DNA from: Geoanaerobacter sp964528055 | GTDB lineage: Bacteria > Desulfobacterota > Desulfuromonadia > Geobacterales > DSM-12255 | DNA: 64,000 nt | Direction of reading: 5' to 3' | Assembly (NCBI GenBank): GCA_964528055.1 | Contig: CAZGQM010000010.1 | Span: forward strand, 62,001-126,000 | Part shown: positions 34,132 to 43,854 of the stretch, one piece after another | Numbering within the stretch: the first letter of the stretch is position 1 | Layout of the letters: every line of letters begins with the position of its first letter | Made by a program: the position numbers and the translations under genes | Notes under the pieces: model-generated | Told to the model about the DNA's origin: nothing | The model's input: the letters and a program-made list of their open reading frames with translations, nothing else | Database searches by the model: none

Positions 34132-35262
34132 TTACGGTATATAGACCCGCGGAACCCGCTTGCTTATACCGCAGAAGATCTCGTAAGGGATTGTCCCTGC
34201 CTGTTCTGCAATCTCTTCAGCCCGGATGCAGTTCCCTTCTCGGTCGCAACCGAGCAGGGTAACCTCATCCCCCACTGAAACACCCGGCACCTCGGTCACA
34301 TCTGCCATAAACCAGTCCATGCAGATCGTCCCGACCACCGGCACTCGCACCCCGCGAACGATCACCTGACCCCGGTTGGTGAGGGAGCGGGGATAACCGT
34401 CGGCATACCCCACCGGCACACTGGCAATAACTCTCGGCTCGGCAGCTGTGTAGCGGCGTGCATAGCTGATATTTGTACCAGGGGCAACCGTTTTCAGCAT
34501 GGCGATGCGGCTCACAAGCCTCATGACAGGCTTGACCCGAAGCCTCCCGGAAAAATCGACGGAAGGGAGCGCACCGTACAGCACGATTCCTGGCCTGGCA
34601 AGGTTGCAGAAGGGGAGCTCCCTGCTGAAGAGCGCCGCACTGTTGGCAATATGAATATACCGCGGCTCGAAGCCAAGATCGCGGCAGCCGTTGAGTACAC
34701 CATTAAAAAGCTCGATCTGGCGAGAGGTGTACCGTGCGCCATCCTCGTCAAGCTCGTCTGCAGAGGCAAAGTGAGAGATGATCCCTTCGAGCTCGATATT
34801 GTTCATCTTCCGCAGTTCGCGAAAGAACGCGGCTGCCTCGCCATGCCCTATACCGAGGCGCCCCATGCCGGTATCGATCTTGACGTGCAGCTTAGCCTTG
34901 CGGTAGAGCCTTCCTGCCACAGCATCAAGCAGCCGGGCCTGTTCCAGGCTGAATACCGTTGTGGAAAGGTTGAACCCGACACATTTCTTTTCCTGACCCG
35001 GGTAAACCCCTCCGAGTATGAGGATCGGCCGGTCTATGCCGCTCTTGCGAAGCTGAATCCCTTCAGCAAGAAAGGCAACCCCGAAGGCGGTAACCCCCTC
35101 CCTGTCGAGCAGCGTGGCCACATCCATAAAGCCGTGTCCGTAGGCGTCTGCCTTGACAACGGCCAGGATGCCGCACCCCTCACCCGCCGCCTCCCTGACC
35201 TGGGCGAAGTTGTGGCGCAGTGCAACAAGATCTATTTCTGCAATTGTCGGGCGACTGTCCAT
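34132..35262 (-). CDS. alr: Alanine racemase
   Basis: 376 residues. PLP lysine in VVKADAYGHG near residues 36-45, IDTGMGRLG near 136, catalytic tyrosine region ISYARRYTA, VPVGYADGYPRSL, and VGTICMDWFMADVTE. Interconverts L- and D-alanine for peptidoglycan. First gene of the minus-strand run into selD and pur genes. The ribosome site is weak. Divergent from the thiamine genes. Confidence 0.96.
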   Translation of the reverse strand: MDSRPTIAEIDLVALRHNFAQVREAAGEGCGILAVVKADAYGHGFMDVATLLDREGVTAFGVAFLAEGIQLRKSGIDRPILILGGVYPGQEKKCVGFNLSTTVFSLEQARLLDAVAGRLYRKAKLHVKIDTGMGRLGIGHGEAAAFFRELRKMNNIELEGIISHFASADELDEDGARYTSRQIELFNGVLNGCRDLGFEPRYIHIANSAALFSRELPFCNLARPGIVLYGALPSVDFSGRLRVKPVMRLVSRIAMLKTVAPGTNISYARRYTAAEPRVIASVPVGYADGYPRSLTNRGQVIVRGVRVPVVGTICMDWFMADVTEVPGVSVGDEVTLLGCDREGNCIRAEEIAEQAGTIPYEIFCGISKRVPRVYIP

Positions 35263-35370
35263 GGAAGGCCGTGAATGGTGAAAGGTGATCTATGAAAAAG
35301 AAAACAAACCGTTGATGACTTTTCTAACATGGATGCCGTATGGTGTAAAGCCCATTCCCGTTCATTCTCA

Positions 35371-35399
35371 TTGACTTGACGGCGTTTTTGCATTAGCCT
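35371..35399 (+). promoter_or_regulatory. Candidate promoter of the thiamine operon
   Basis: TTGACT (35371-35376), 17-base spacer, TAGCCT (35394-35399). The expected start near 35406 lies just before the riboswitch. Confidence 0.5.
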
Positions 35400-35416
35400 T
35401 GCACAGCTTTTGCCAG

Positions 35417-35503
35417 CTGGGGGAGTTTGAAAGAACTGAGATGAGGCAGTTGCCTCGAACCCCGAATACCTGATCCGGGTAATACCGGCGTAGGGAAGCG
35501 GCA
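35417..35503 (+). ncRNA. TPP riboswitch (THI element)
   Basis: Contains the conserved blocks AACTGAGATGA (35434-35444), then ATACCTGATCCGGGTAATACC and GGCGTAGGGAAG (35467-35498), as in thiamine pyrophosphate aptamers. It precedes thiED and thiC on the same strand. Bases 35493-35501 (GGGAAGCGG) are the exact complement of 35535-35543 (CCGCTTCCC), a possible switching helix. Confidence 0.93.
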
Positions 35504-35576
35504 GCCACGTACTTTTTCTCTCCCCGTGAGCGCCCCGCTTCCCCCTTCCCTGTCAGGACATCAACAGGATTCAGTT

Positions 35577-37049
35577 ATGGAACGCAGAAAAAACGATCAT
35601 CTCAGGCTTGTTGTTGACCGGAGCGGCGACACTGCACGTCTCAATGGTATCTACCTTATCACCGACCAGGGGGATAATCTCCTGGAACGCGTCAGACGGG
35701 CCATCCCCGGAGGAGTAACCGCTCTCCAGTTCAGACACAAAGGGACAGACCCGGTCAAAAAGACGCGACTGGGATCCGAACTCAGGCAGCTCTGCCGTGA
35801 CGCAGGCATCCCCTTTATCGTCAATGACGACCTGCAGCTGGCGCTGGAACTGGACGCCGACGGTCTGCACCTGGGGCAGGGGGATGGTGATCCGCTCGAA
35901 GCGCGCCATGGCATCGGCCCGAACCGCCTTCTCGGTATATCGACCCACACCCCTGATGAGGCGATTGCCGCCCAGGCCGCAGGAGCCGACTACATCGGAT
36001 TCGGTGCCATGTTCCCCTCGCGGAGCAAAGAGATTCAGCACCTGGCCGGGCCAGAGGGGCTTGCCGCAATCCGCGATCTTGTCCATATCCCGGTGGTTGC
36101 CGTTGGCGGCATCACGAGATTCAATGCGTGCAGGGTCATCGACAGTGGTGCCGACGCACTTGCGGTGATATCTGCTGTCCTGGAGAGCCGTGACCCGGGG
36201 CTGGCGACACGTGAGCTGGCGCTGCTCTTCAACAGGAAAGCCCCTTTCCCCCGGGGTGCAGTCCTGACCGTGGCGGGCAGCGATTCGGGCGGAGGTGCCG
36301 GAATCCAGGGAGACCTGAAGACCATCACCCTGCTGGGCTCGTATGGGTCATCGGTAATCACCGCACTTACCGCCCAGAATACCCGCGGGGTTGCCGGCAT
36401 TTTCGGTATCCCTCCGGATTTCGTGGAAAAGCAGCTTGAAGCCGTGCTGTCAGATATCCCGGTAGACGTGGTGAAGACCGGCATGCTCTATTCCTCCGAT
36501 ATCGTCGACATACTTGCGACGTTCCTGGAAGAGAATCGGCGTCCGCTTCTGGTGCTCGACCCGGTGATGATTGCCAAAGGGGGGGCATTGCTGATAGATC
36601 GGGATGCGGTTTCATGCCTTAAGCAGCGGCTTCTGCCGCTCTCCTACCTGGTCACCCCCAATATCCCGGAGGCGGAACGTCTTACCGGGCTCGATATCGT
36701 CGATGAAGAGGGGATGCAGGCGGCGGCACGGGCCATTCACCGGATGGGGGCCAGAAACGTGCTGGTCAAGGGTGGCCATCTTGGCGAGGGAAGCTCCGTG
36801 GATATTCTCTTTGACGGCAGCGCCTTCATCCGCTACCCGTCTCAGCGGATTCTGACCCGCAATACCCACGGCACCGGCTGCACGCTCGCCTCGGCAGTCT
36901 CCACCTTTCTGGCACAGGGTGAACCGCTGCAGACAGCAATCGGCCGGGGCAAGGATTTCATAACCGCTGCCATCCGTCTTGCCCAGCCCATGGGCAAAGG
37001 TCACGGACCGGTGAACCATTTTCTTGCCGCAAAAGAAACAAACCTTTAA
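35577..37049 (+). CDS. thiED: Fused thiamine-phosphate synthase / HMP-P kinase (ThiE-ThiD)
   Basis: 490 residues from ATG 35577 behind ACAGGA. A GTG at 35526 is in frame but unsupported. The N-terminal ThiE half (about 20-220): GIYLITDQGD, ALQFRHKG, FIVNDDLQLAL, DGLHLGQGD, and VVAVGGI near the phosphate site. The C-terminal ThiD half (from about 235): VLTVAGSDSGGGAGIQGDLKT, VVKTGMLYS, PVMIAKGG, and NTHGTGCTLASA with the catalytic Cys. The protein phosphorylates HMP-P and condenses it with the thiazole phosphate. Under TPP riboswitch control with thiC. Confidence 0.95.
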   Translation: MERRKNDHLRLVVDRSGDTARLNGIYLITDQGDNLLERVRRAIPGGVTALQFRHKGTDPVKKTRLGSELRQLCRDAGIPFIVNDDLQLALELDADGLHLGQGDGDPLEARHGIGPNRLLGISTHTPDEAIAAQAAGADYIGFGAMFPSRSKEIQHLAGPEGLAAIRDLVHIPVVAVGGITRFNACRVIDSGADALAVISAVLESRDPGLATRELALLFNRKAPFPRGAVLTVAGSDSGGGAGIQGDLKTITLLGSYGSSVITALTAQNTRGVAGIFGIPPDFVEKQLEAVLSDIPVDVVKTGMLYSSDIVDILATFLEENRRPLLVLDPVMIAKGGALLIDRDAVSCLKQRLLPLSYLVTPNIPEAERLTGLDIVDEEGMQAAARAIHRMGARNVLVKGGHLGEGSSVDILFDGSAFIRYPSQRILTRNTHGTGCTLASAVSTFLAQGEPLQTAIGRGKDFITAAIRLAQPMGKGHGPVNHFLAAKETNL

Positions 37050-37088
37050 TTGATTCAATTTTCAGAGATAGTACACGAGGAGTTCACA

Positions 37089-38396
37089 ATGCATACAACT
37101 CAACTGGATTTTGCCAGTGCCGGGATTATCACCGACAAGATGAAGGAGGTTGCCCTGGCAGAAGGGGTCACGCCGGAATTCATCCGCAACGGCATCTCTG
37201 ATGGAAACATCATCATCTGCCATAACCTGAAAAGGGCCGGAGGCAAGCCTCTGGGGGTCGGCAAGGGGCTTCGAACCAAGGTGAATGCCAACATCGGCAC
37301 CTCGGCGGATGACCTTGACATCTCCAAGGAGCTCGAAAAGGCCCGTGTTGCGGTGAAATACGGGGCTGACGCCATAATGGATCTCTCAACCGGCGGACCG
37401 GTGGATGAAATCAGGCGTGCCATAATTGCGGAAACAAATGCCTGCATCGGCTCTGTTCCGCTCTACCAGGCTGCCTTGGATGCGGTCAGAACCAAGAAAA
37501 AGGCTATCGTGGACATGACCGTGGAAGACATCTTTGCCGGGATAGTAAAGCATGCCGAGGATGGCGTCGACTTCATCACTGTACACTGTGGCGTCACCAG
37601 GAGCACGGTGGAGCGGATGCACAACGAAGGGCGAATCATGGACGTGGTTTCCCGCGGCGGCGCCTTTACCGTAGAGTGGATGGCTTACAACAACAAAGAA
37701 AACCCGCTCTTTGAGCACTTCGACCGGCTGCTTGAAATCGTGAAGCAGTACGACATGACCCTGTCGCTGGGTGACGGTTTCCGGCCGGGCTGCCTGGCAG
37801 ATGCGACCGACCGGGCCCAGATCCATGAGCTGATCATCCTCGGAGAGCTGACCCAGCGGGCACAGGCGTTCGGCGTACAGGTGATGATCGAAGGGCCTGG
37901 CCATGTGCCGATCAACCAGATCGAGGCAAACATCCTCCTGCAGAAGCGACTCTGCCACGGAGCACCATTCTATGTCCTGGGACCTCTTGTTACCGACATA
38001 GCTCCGGGATACGACCATATCACCTGCGCCATCGGTGGTGCCATTGCAGCATCCGCAGGAGCAGATTTCCTCTGCTACGTCACCCCCAGCGAGCATCTGA
38101 AGCTCCCTTCAGTACAGGATGTCAGGGACGGGGTGATCGCCTCACGGATAGCGGCCCATGCGGGAGATATTGCCAAAGGGGTGAAGGGGGCAATCGACAA
38201 GGACATAAGGATGGCGAAATGTCGCAAAAAGCTCGACTGGGAGGGGCAGTTTGACATCGCCCTCGACCCGGACAAGGCACGGCAGCTTCGAGCCGAGTCG
38301 GGAGTCGCCGACCACGGTGCCTGTACCATGTGCGGCGAGTTCTGCGCATACAAGGTGATGGACGACGCCATGGAGAGGCGAGCAGCGAGCAACTAG
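37089..38396 (+). CDS. thiC: Phosphomethylpyrimidine synthase ThiC
   Basis: 435 residues from ATG 37089 behind GAGGAG. A TTG at 37050 is in frame but not preferred. This is the short ThiC form lacking the N-terminal domain of the E. coli type. Radical SAM enzyme with the unusual C-terminal cluster motif C-T-M-C-G-E-F-C. Other signatures: GLRTKVNANIGTS, MDLSTGG, VEGPGHV-type EGPGHVP, and LVTDIAPGYDHIT. Rearranges aminoimidazole ribotide to HMP-P. 39 bases after thiED, followed by a strong terminator. Confidence 0.96.
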   Translation: MHTTQLDFASAGIITDKMKEVALAEGVTPEFIRNGISDGNIIICHNLKRAGGKPLGVGKGLRTKVNANIGTSADDLDISKELEKARVAVKYGADAIMDLSTGGPVDEIRRAIIAETNACIGSVPLYQAALDAVRTKKKAIVDMTVEDIFAGIVKHAEDGVDFITVHCGVTRSTVERMHNEGRIMDVVSRGGAFTVEWMAYNNKENPLFEHFDRLLEIVKQYDMTLSLGDGFRPGCLADATDRAQIHELIILGELTQRAQAFGVQVMIEGPGHVPINQIEANILLQKRLCHGAPFYVLGPLVTDIAPGYDHITCAIGGAIAASAGADFLCYVTPSEHLKLPSVQDVRDGVIASRIAAHAGDIAKGVKGAIDKDIRMAKCRKKLDWEGQFDIALDPDKARQLRAESGVADHGACTMCGEFCAYKVMDDAMERRAASN

Positions 38397-38403
38397 CAGC
38401 ACG

Positions 38404-38434
38404 AAAAAGCCCCGGCAAACGCCGGGGCTTTTTT
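38404..38434 (+). terminator. Terminator behind thiC, probably bidirectional
   Basis: Stem AAGCCCCGGC / GCCGGGGCTT with loop AAAC, with A-run before and T-run after, between two converging genes. Confidence 0.92.
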
Positions 38435-38456
38435 AGTTCTTACCTTTCACTTCCTG

Positions 38457-39110
38457 TTACTGCTGATTCGGAACTATGGTAATGGTCACCCGGCGGTTCA
38501 TCATCCGTCCCGCCTCTGTGCCGTTGTCCGCAATCGGCTTGTTCTCCCCATAACCGACCGTAGCCAGTCGGCCCGAATTGACGTTCCGAGCCACCAGTGC
38601 GCTCTTGACTGCAGATGCACGCTTTTCGGAAAGCCTCTGGTTGACATCGGCACTCCCTGTGCTGTCTGTGTACCCTGCGATCTGAACCGAGGTCTCGGGA
38701 TATCTGTTAAGCACCTTGGCAACACGGTCCATCTCGTCCTGAGCTCCACCCTTGATGGTGGCTGATCCGGTGCTGAACATGACATCAGACTTGAAATTGA
38801 TCGCCAGGACATCCTGTTCCCGCTGGATTGAGGCTCCTTCCACGTTGGCCAGGGCCTGACGCATCTCGGCTTCCTGCTTGTCCATGTAATTACCGACCAG
38901 ACCGCCGGTGAGCCCCCCCACCGCCGCACCAAGTGCTGCCCCAATAAGGGTTGAGCCGGTATCCCGGCCTATTGCCTGTCCAAGAGCTGCGCCTGCAGCA
39001 GCACCTGCACCGGTTCCAATGAGAGCGCCCTTCTGGGTCTTGGTCATCGGTTGAGTAGCGCAGCCTGTCACCAGTGAAACCCCGAGCATCAGGATTACGA
39101 AGCGTTTCAT
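38457..39110 (-). CDS. OmpA-family lipoprotein with glycine zipper
   Basis: 217 residues. Lipobox V-T-G-C gives a lipidated Cys17. Glycine-zipper segments (GAGAAAGAALGQAIG, GAALGAAVGGLTGGLVG) at about 32-75, then an OmpA/MotB peptidoglycan-binding domain: VQIAGYTDSTGS, NQRLSEKRASAVKSALV, VGYGENKPIADN, NRRVTI. Probably tethers the outer membrane to peptidoglycan, as YiaD-like proteins do. Monocistronic, with a good upstream promoter. Confidence 0.92.
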   Translation of the reverse strand: MKRFVILMLGVSLVTGCATQPMTKTQKGALIGTGAGAAAGAALGQAIGRDTGSTLIGAALGAAVGGLTGGLVGNYMDKQEAEMRQALANVEGASIQREQDVLAINFKSDVMFSTGSATIKGGAQDEMDRVAKVLNRYPETSVQIAGYTDSTGSADVNQRLSEKRASAVKSALVARNVNSGRLATVGYGENKPIADNGTEAGRMMNRRVTITIVPNQQ

Positions 39111-39151
39111 AGGGAAAATCCTCCTTGGCGGTAAATAAATCCTTTCTGCTT

Positions 39152-39179
39152 TCTATAGCATACCTCTCCGTAAATGCAA
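39152..39179 (-). promoter_or_regulatory. Promoter of the OmpA-family lipoprotein gene
   Basis: TTGCAT (39179-39174), 16-base spacer, TATAGA (39157-39152) with an extended -10 TG. Leader of about 35 bases. Confidence 0.65.
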
Positions 39180-39297
39180 CAGGTAAGGGAGTTCCCGTCA
39201 TTATTGGGTTTGCGGAATCCCATGGAAGAGGTACACTCGAGATATCTTCTCAGGCTTTATGTCGCCAGCACTTTCTCCTGAAAGGAGCTACTGACAG

Positions 39298-42200
39298 ATG
39301 CGCAGACGCAACAGGGCCATGGCCCTAGGTATAGGCATTATTACTCTGATACTGATCTTTGCATTCCTGATTCTTCCCGGCATTGTTCGTGATGCGGCAA
39401 TCAGTGCCATAGAGACTGCAACTAGTCGCAAGGCTCAACTTGCCGGGGTTTCGCTGAACCCTCTCAATCTGAGCGCCGAGTTCAAAGGATTTCGCCTTTC
39501 AGAGCCCGGAAACAGCACAACCTTTGCCTCGTTCAGCAGCGCCCGGATATCCGTAAGTCCGGCCTCCCTCTTCCGCAAGGCACTGATCGTATCTGAACTG
39601 GAGATCCGCGCCCCCTATCTGCGATTGGTGCGAAGCCAGGAGAACAGGTACAACTTCTCCGATCTATTGGAGCAGAAAAGCCCGAAACAGAAGAATTCCA
39701 AGCCGTTTCTCTTCTCCCTGAACAATATCGAAATAAAGAACGGTTCAGCCGACTTCATGGATAACGCCATCGATTCTGCCACCAGACATACGGTGAGGGA
39801 TTTTGATCTTGCAGTCCCATTCGTCAGCAACATCCCGTACCTGTCAAACCATTACGTATCTCCCAGGTTAAGCGCCGTTGTCAACGGCACCCCTCTCTTG
39901 GTAAGTGGAAGCCTCAAACCGATGACTCGCGCGGTTGAGGCGACGGCCCGACTTGCCGTGAAAGGGCTCAACCTCCCTTACTATCTGGGATACCTCCCGA
40001 GGGAGATGCCTCTCCGCATCACAAGCGGCAGCGTAACTACCGACCTGAACCTAGCCTATCGGGTTTCTGCGGCAGAACGGCCCGACTTGACGATAGACGG
40101 TCGATTGTCTCTCGACAGGCTGGAGATGAAGGAGAAAGGTGGCAGACCCCTTCTTGCCCTCGAGCGGGGGGAAATTGCGATCAACAGATCGCAGCTCTTC
40201 TCGAAATTGTTCGATATTTCGCGTCTCTCCCTGAAAAGGCCAGAGCTCTACCTTGAACGGGATGCCGATGGAGGGATCAATCTTCAGAGAGTAAGACCAC
40301 AGAGGGAGACTCACACCCCGCAACCTGAGTCACCTGCAACTAATCTGAAGCCCCGTCTGACGATCGCTGCCGTTCAGATAGAGAACGGCCAGCTTCACTT
40401 CAGAGACCAACTCGCTGCAAATGGCACGTTCATCAGTGACATTGAAAACCTTAACCTGGACCTTCTATCGTTCTCGACCGAACCGAACCGTCAGGCCACC
40501 TGGCGCACGTATCTGCGCACCCGGCATGGAGAGACTCTCCAGGGTAATGGCGACCTGATGGTCGAGCCGCTGTCGGTCACGGCTCGTCTTTCCTTGACTG
40601 GGATACGACCTGAGGTCTACCATCCCTATCTTGCCGAGTATCTGACAAGCCCCGTAGCGGGGAAGATTGATGTCAGTGCCACTCTTTACTACAGGCCCTC
40701 ACCGGCAGGGATCTCCATCTCCGATTTTATCCTGACCGGCCGGGGGATCATGGCGAAGTTCACCACTACCGACAGCGTAACCCTCCAAAATCTTGTTATT
40801 AGCGGCGGCAAACTGGACCTTGCCACTCGCCAGGCAAACCTGGAGCGGATCGAGATCAAGGGGGGGAGTGTCAGGCTGACCAAGGAGCCGGATGGTGGAC
40901 TCTCTGCCGCAAGACTGATCCGCACTCAGTTGCCAGCACCTTCCACTCCAAACCCCTCGTCCACTCCCCCACCCTTCAGCTACAGGATCGACTCGGCATC
41001 TGTAGACGGCATGGACGCAACCTTTACCGACCAGTCAGTGAAGGGTGACGATAAACCGCTTTTGACCCTGCGAAGGGCACAGATCTCCCTGTCCGGCATC
41101 AGCGGACCAAAAGCCGCCCCTGTTCGCTTTACTTTTTCCGCAAACTACGGCAAGGCCGGGAAACTTAAAAGCTCGGGGATCGTCACCCCTGCCCCCTTCG
41201 GACTGAAGGGAAAGATCGACGTAAACCGCATCCCACTGCGCGACTTTGAGGCATACCTTCCTGAGAATCTGAATCTGTACGTGGCTGACGGAACCGTCGA
41301 CACCCATGCCACCTTGAACCTCGCTTCCACCGCGCAGGGGATGACTGGCAGCTTCAGCGGAGATCTAGGAATCAGGTCTTTCTACTGTATGGATACGGTG
41401 GAATTCGAAGACCTGCTTAAGTGGGAAAGCCTCCAGATGGACGGCATATCCGGCAGAATCTCACCGTTTGCCCTTACTGTCAAACAGGTTGCCCTCAACG
41501 GCATGTACGCGAAAATAGTAATCAACAAAGACGGCTCCATAAACCTTCAGCAGTTGAAAACTGAGGATACGGCGCCCCCCCAACACAAACCTGCGCCAAC
41601 CGCTCCTGTATCACCTCCTGTTTCTGAGTCCGCAACTGCCAGGAAAGATATCCGAATAGAAACGATAACCATTCAGGCCGGCACCCTGGGCTTTGAAGAC
41701 CGGCATCTCCCTGTCGAGTTCGTCAGCACCTTCTACAACCTTGGAGGAAAGGTGGCTGGCATCTCTACCGATGAGACCCATGCGGCTGACGTGGACCTGA
41801 GAGGGAACCTTGAGAACCACTCGCCACTCAGGATTACCGGCACTCTCAACCCGCTCTGGTCAGACCCCTTGGTAGACCTCAAGATCAGCTTTACCGACAT
41901 CGACCTCTCGCCGTTCACCCCCTATTCGGGAACCTACCTTGGATACACGGTGGACAAGGGGAAACTCTTTCTCGATCTCAAGTACCGTATAGAAAAAAAG
42001 GCCCTCATCTCGGAGAACCGGATATTCATCGACCAGTTTACCCTCGGGGAGAGCGTAAAGAGCGACAAGGCCACCAGCCTGCCGGTAGGACTTGCCATAG
42101 CCCTTCTCAAAGACCGCAAGGGAGAGATACATCTGGATCTCCCGGTCAGCGGTCGCACCGATGACCCTAAGTTCAGCGTCTGGAGCGTAGTAATGGAGAT

Positions 42201-42849
42201 GCTGAAGAACCTTCTGGTGAAGGCCGCGACTTCACCTTTTGCCCTTCTCTCCTCACTCATCGGTGGAGGAGACGACTTCAGCGCCATTGCCTTTTCCCCA
42301 GGGTCGGCACGAATCGATCCGCCGGAACAGGCCAAACTGGCAAAGCTTTCAGCGGCCCTTCTTGACAGACCTGCCTTGAAAGTCGATATCAGCGGGTATG
42401 TGGATAGAGAACTTGACAGTGAAGGATTCAGGACAGAGCAGCTTGCAAGAAAAATGAAGACAGAAAAATTTCTCGCACTTTCAAAAGCACGCCAGAACCA
42501 GCCGGGTCAGACCCCCGACTCCATCGATTTACTCCCCGAAGAGCACGCGAGATACCTTGCGGCAGTGTATGCCAAGGAAAAATTTCCCAAACCGCGTAAT
42601 GCACTGGGATTTATCAAGGAGCTCCCAGAGACCGAGATGAGAAAGCTGATACTGGCCAACACTGCGTCAGGAGAGTTGCAGATGCAGACTCTGGCCCGCG
42701 AGAGAGAGACAGCCGTTCGCGATTTCCTCCTGCAGCAGGGGAAGGTCCCGGGGGAAAGGCTTTTCCTTAAGAGCGGCAACGTATTCAAAACATCAGGGAA
42801 AGATGGGGTCGGAAATTCTCGGGTTGAATTCGGTGCCGGAGTCCCCTGA
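39298..42849 (+). CDS. DUF748 / AsmA-like envelope protein
   Basis: 1183 residues. One N-terminal membrane helix (GIGIITLILIFAFLILPGIV), then a very long periplasmic body of repeated beta units such as RKAQLAGVSLNPLNLSAEFKGFRL and IEIKNGSADFMDNAI, typical of DUF748 and AsmA-like proteins that form a hydrophobic groove across the periplasm. The last 200 residues include VDISGYVDRELD and RETAVRDFLLQQG, resembling a loose OmpA-like end. A role in lipid transport or outer-membrane homeostasis is likely by family. Ribosome site GGAG. Confidence 0.82.
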   Translation: MRRRNRAMALGIGIITLILIFAFLILPGIVRDAAISAIETATSRKAQLAGVSLNPLNLSAEFKGFRLSEPGNSTTFASFSSARISVSPASLFRKALIVSELEIRAPYLRLVRSQENRYNFSDLLEQKSPKQKNSKPFLFSLNNIEIKNGSADFMDNAIDSATRHTVRDFDLAVPFVSNIPYLSNHYVSPRLSAVVNGTPLLVSGSLKPMTRAVEATARLAVKGLNLPYYLGYLPREMPLRITSGSVTTDLNLAYRVSAAERPDLTIDGRLSLDRLEMKEKGGRPLLALERGEIAINRSQLFSKLFDISRLSLKRPELYLERDADGGINLQRVRPQRETHTPQPESPATNLKPRLTIAAVQIENGQLHFRDQLAANGTFISDIENLNLDLLSFSTEPNRQATWRTYLRTRHGETLQGNGDLMVEPLSVTARLSLTGIRPEVYHPYLAEYLTSPVAGKIDVSATLYYRPSPAGISISDFILTGRGIMAKFTTTDSVTLQNLVISGGKLDLATRQANLERIEIKGGSVRLTKEPDGGLSAARLIRTQLPAPSTPNPSSTPPPFSYRIDSASVDGMDATFTDQSVKGDDKPLLTLRRAQISLSGISGPKAAPVRFTFSANYGKAGKLKSSGIVTPAPFGLKGKIDVNRIPLRDFEAYLPENLNLYVADGTVDTHATLNLASTAQGMTGSFSGDLGIRSFYCMDTVEFEDLLKWESLQMDGISGRISPFALTVKQVALNGMYAKIVINKDGSINLQQLKTEDTAPPQHKPAPTAPVSPPVSESATARKDIRIETITIQAGTLGFEDRHLPVEFVSTFYNLGGKVAGISTDETHAADVDLRGNLENHSPLRITGTLNPLWSDPLVDLKISFTDIDLSPFTPYSGTYLGYTVDKGKLFLDLKYRIEKKALISENRIFIDQFTLGESVKSDKATSLPVGLAIALLKDRKGEIHLDLPVSGRTDDPKFSVWSVVMEMLKNLLVKAATSPFALLSSLIGGGDDFSAIAFSPGSARIDPPEQAKLAKLSAALLDRPALKVDISGYVDRELDSEGFRTEQLARKMKTEKFLALSKARQNQPGQTPDSIDLLPEEHARYLAAVYAKEKFPKPRNALGFIKELPETEMRKLILANTASGELQMQTLARERETAVRDFLLQQGKVPGERLFLKSGNVFKTSGKDGVGNSRVEFGAGVP

Positions 42850-42978
42850 TCCGGAAAAACCGACCGGCGCCTTTCTACGGCGTTGCCGCTTGCTTGAAAG
42901 ATCAACGTACATACCTGCTAGCGCTTAGCATAGTTGCCTCCTCATAACCTTTTGCATACGGCCAGAGAGAAAAATGTG

Positions 42979-43007
42979 TTGCATCGGCTCATGGATACTG
43001 GTATAAA
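42979..43007 (+). promoter_or_regulatory. Promoter of the DUF4350-like gene
   Basis: TTGCAT, 17-base spacer, TATAAA (43002-43007). Expected leader about 46 bases. The rest of 42850-43059 holds nothing else clear. Confidence 0.6.
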
Positions 43008-43059
43008 TAAGATCCGTTAAGTCCTGTTTCCAATCCCTGATACAAGGAGTTCTCCAGCC

Positions 43060-43824
43060 ATGTCGCAATTCACTTCCATCTGCCTGACCCTTCTGTTCGC
43101 TTTGATCTCTCTTGCCTTGCCTCCCTTTGCACACGCAGAACCGATCGTCATATTCGATCAAGGGCACAACCAGCGATTCCTTGTCAACGGAGATGGCCCG
43201 CTCCAGCTCTCAGGCCTGGCTGCGCATTTTCGTGAGCAAGGTTTCAAGGTTGCAGTCAGCGACGGACCGCTCACCGCTGAAGGGCTTTCAGGAAAGGACG
43301 CTCTGGTGATCTCCGGCCCCTTTAACGCCTACACCCAGGCTGAGATAGATGCGATAGCTGGCTACACTGAGAATGGTGGGCGTCTGGCTATAATGCTGCA
43401 CATCGGTCCTCCGCTTGCCGCTCTTCTTGATCGACTGGGGGTTGTGGTTTCAGGCAGCGTAATCCACGAACGTGAGAACATCATCAAGACAGATGACATC
43501 AACTTCAGGGTAACAAATCTGGAGACCCATCCACTGACTAAAGAGATAAAGCTGTTCAGTATCTATGGAGGATGGGCGCTCTTGAACGATAAGCCGAACA
43601 CTGCTGTTCTTGCCAGAACCGGCGACAAGGCATGGATCGACCTGAACGGCGACAGAAAACTCAACGAGGGGGATGCTGTCCAATCCTTCGCAGTGGCAAT
43701 AACCGGTACCCTCGGCAAAGGCGAATTTGTGGTATTCGCTGACGATGCAATCTTCCAGAATCAGTACCTTGACGAAAACAATGCCGCACTCGCCTCAAAT
43801 CTGGTAAAGTGGCTGAAACAGTAA
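43060..43824 (+). CDS. Secreted DUF4350-like protein
   Basis: 254 residues with a signal peptide ending AHAE. The body has a class I glutamine-amidotransferase-like alpha/beta fold as in DUF4350: IVIFDQGHNQRF, DALVISGPFNAYTQAEIDAIAGYTENGGRLAIML, GEFVVFADDAIFQNQ. The nucleophile Cys of true amidotransferases is absent, so binding rather than catalysis is likely. 30 bases before the pseudouridine synthase gene, which it probably precedes in one transcript. Confidence 0.72.
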   Translation: MSQFTSICLTLLFALISLALPPFAHAEPIVIFDQGHNQRFLVNGDGPLQLSGLAAHFREQGFKVAVSDGPLTAEGLSGKDALVISGPFNAYTQAEIDAIAGYTENGGRLAIMLHIGPPLAALLDRLGVVVSGSVIHERENIIKTDDINFRVTNLETHPLTKEIKLFSIYGGWALLNDKPNTAVLARTGDKAWIDLNGDRKLNEGDAVQSFAVAITGTLGKGEFVVFADDAIFQNQYLDENNAALASNLVKWLKQ

Positions 43825-43854
43825 ATACCATCCCGCACGGAACCAAAGGTTACA

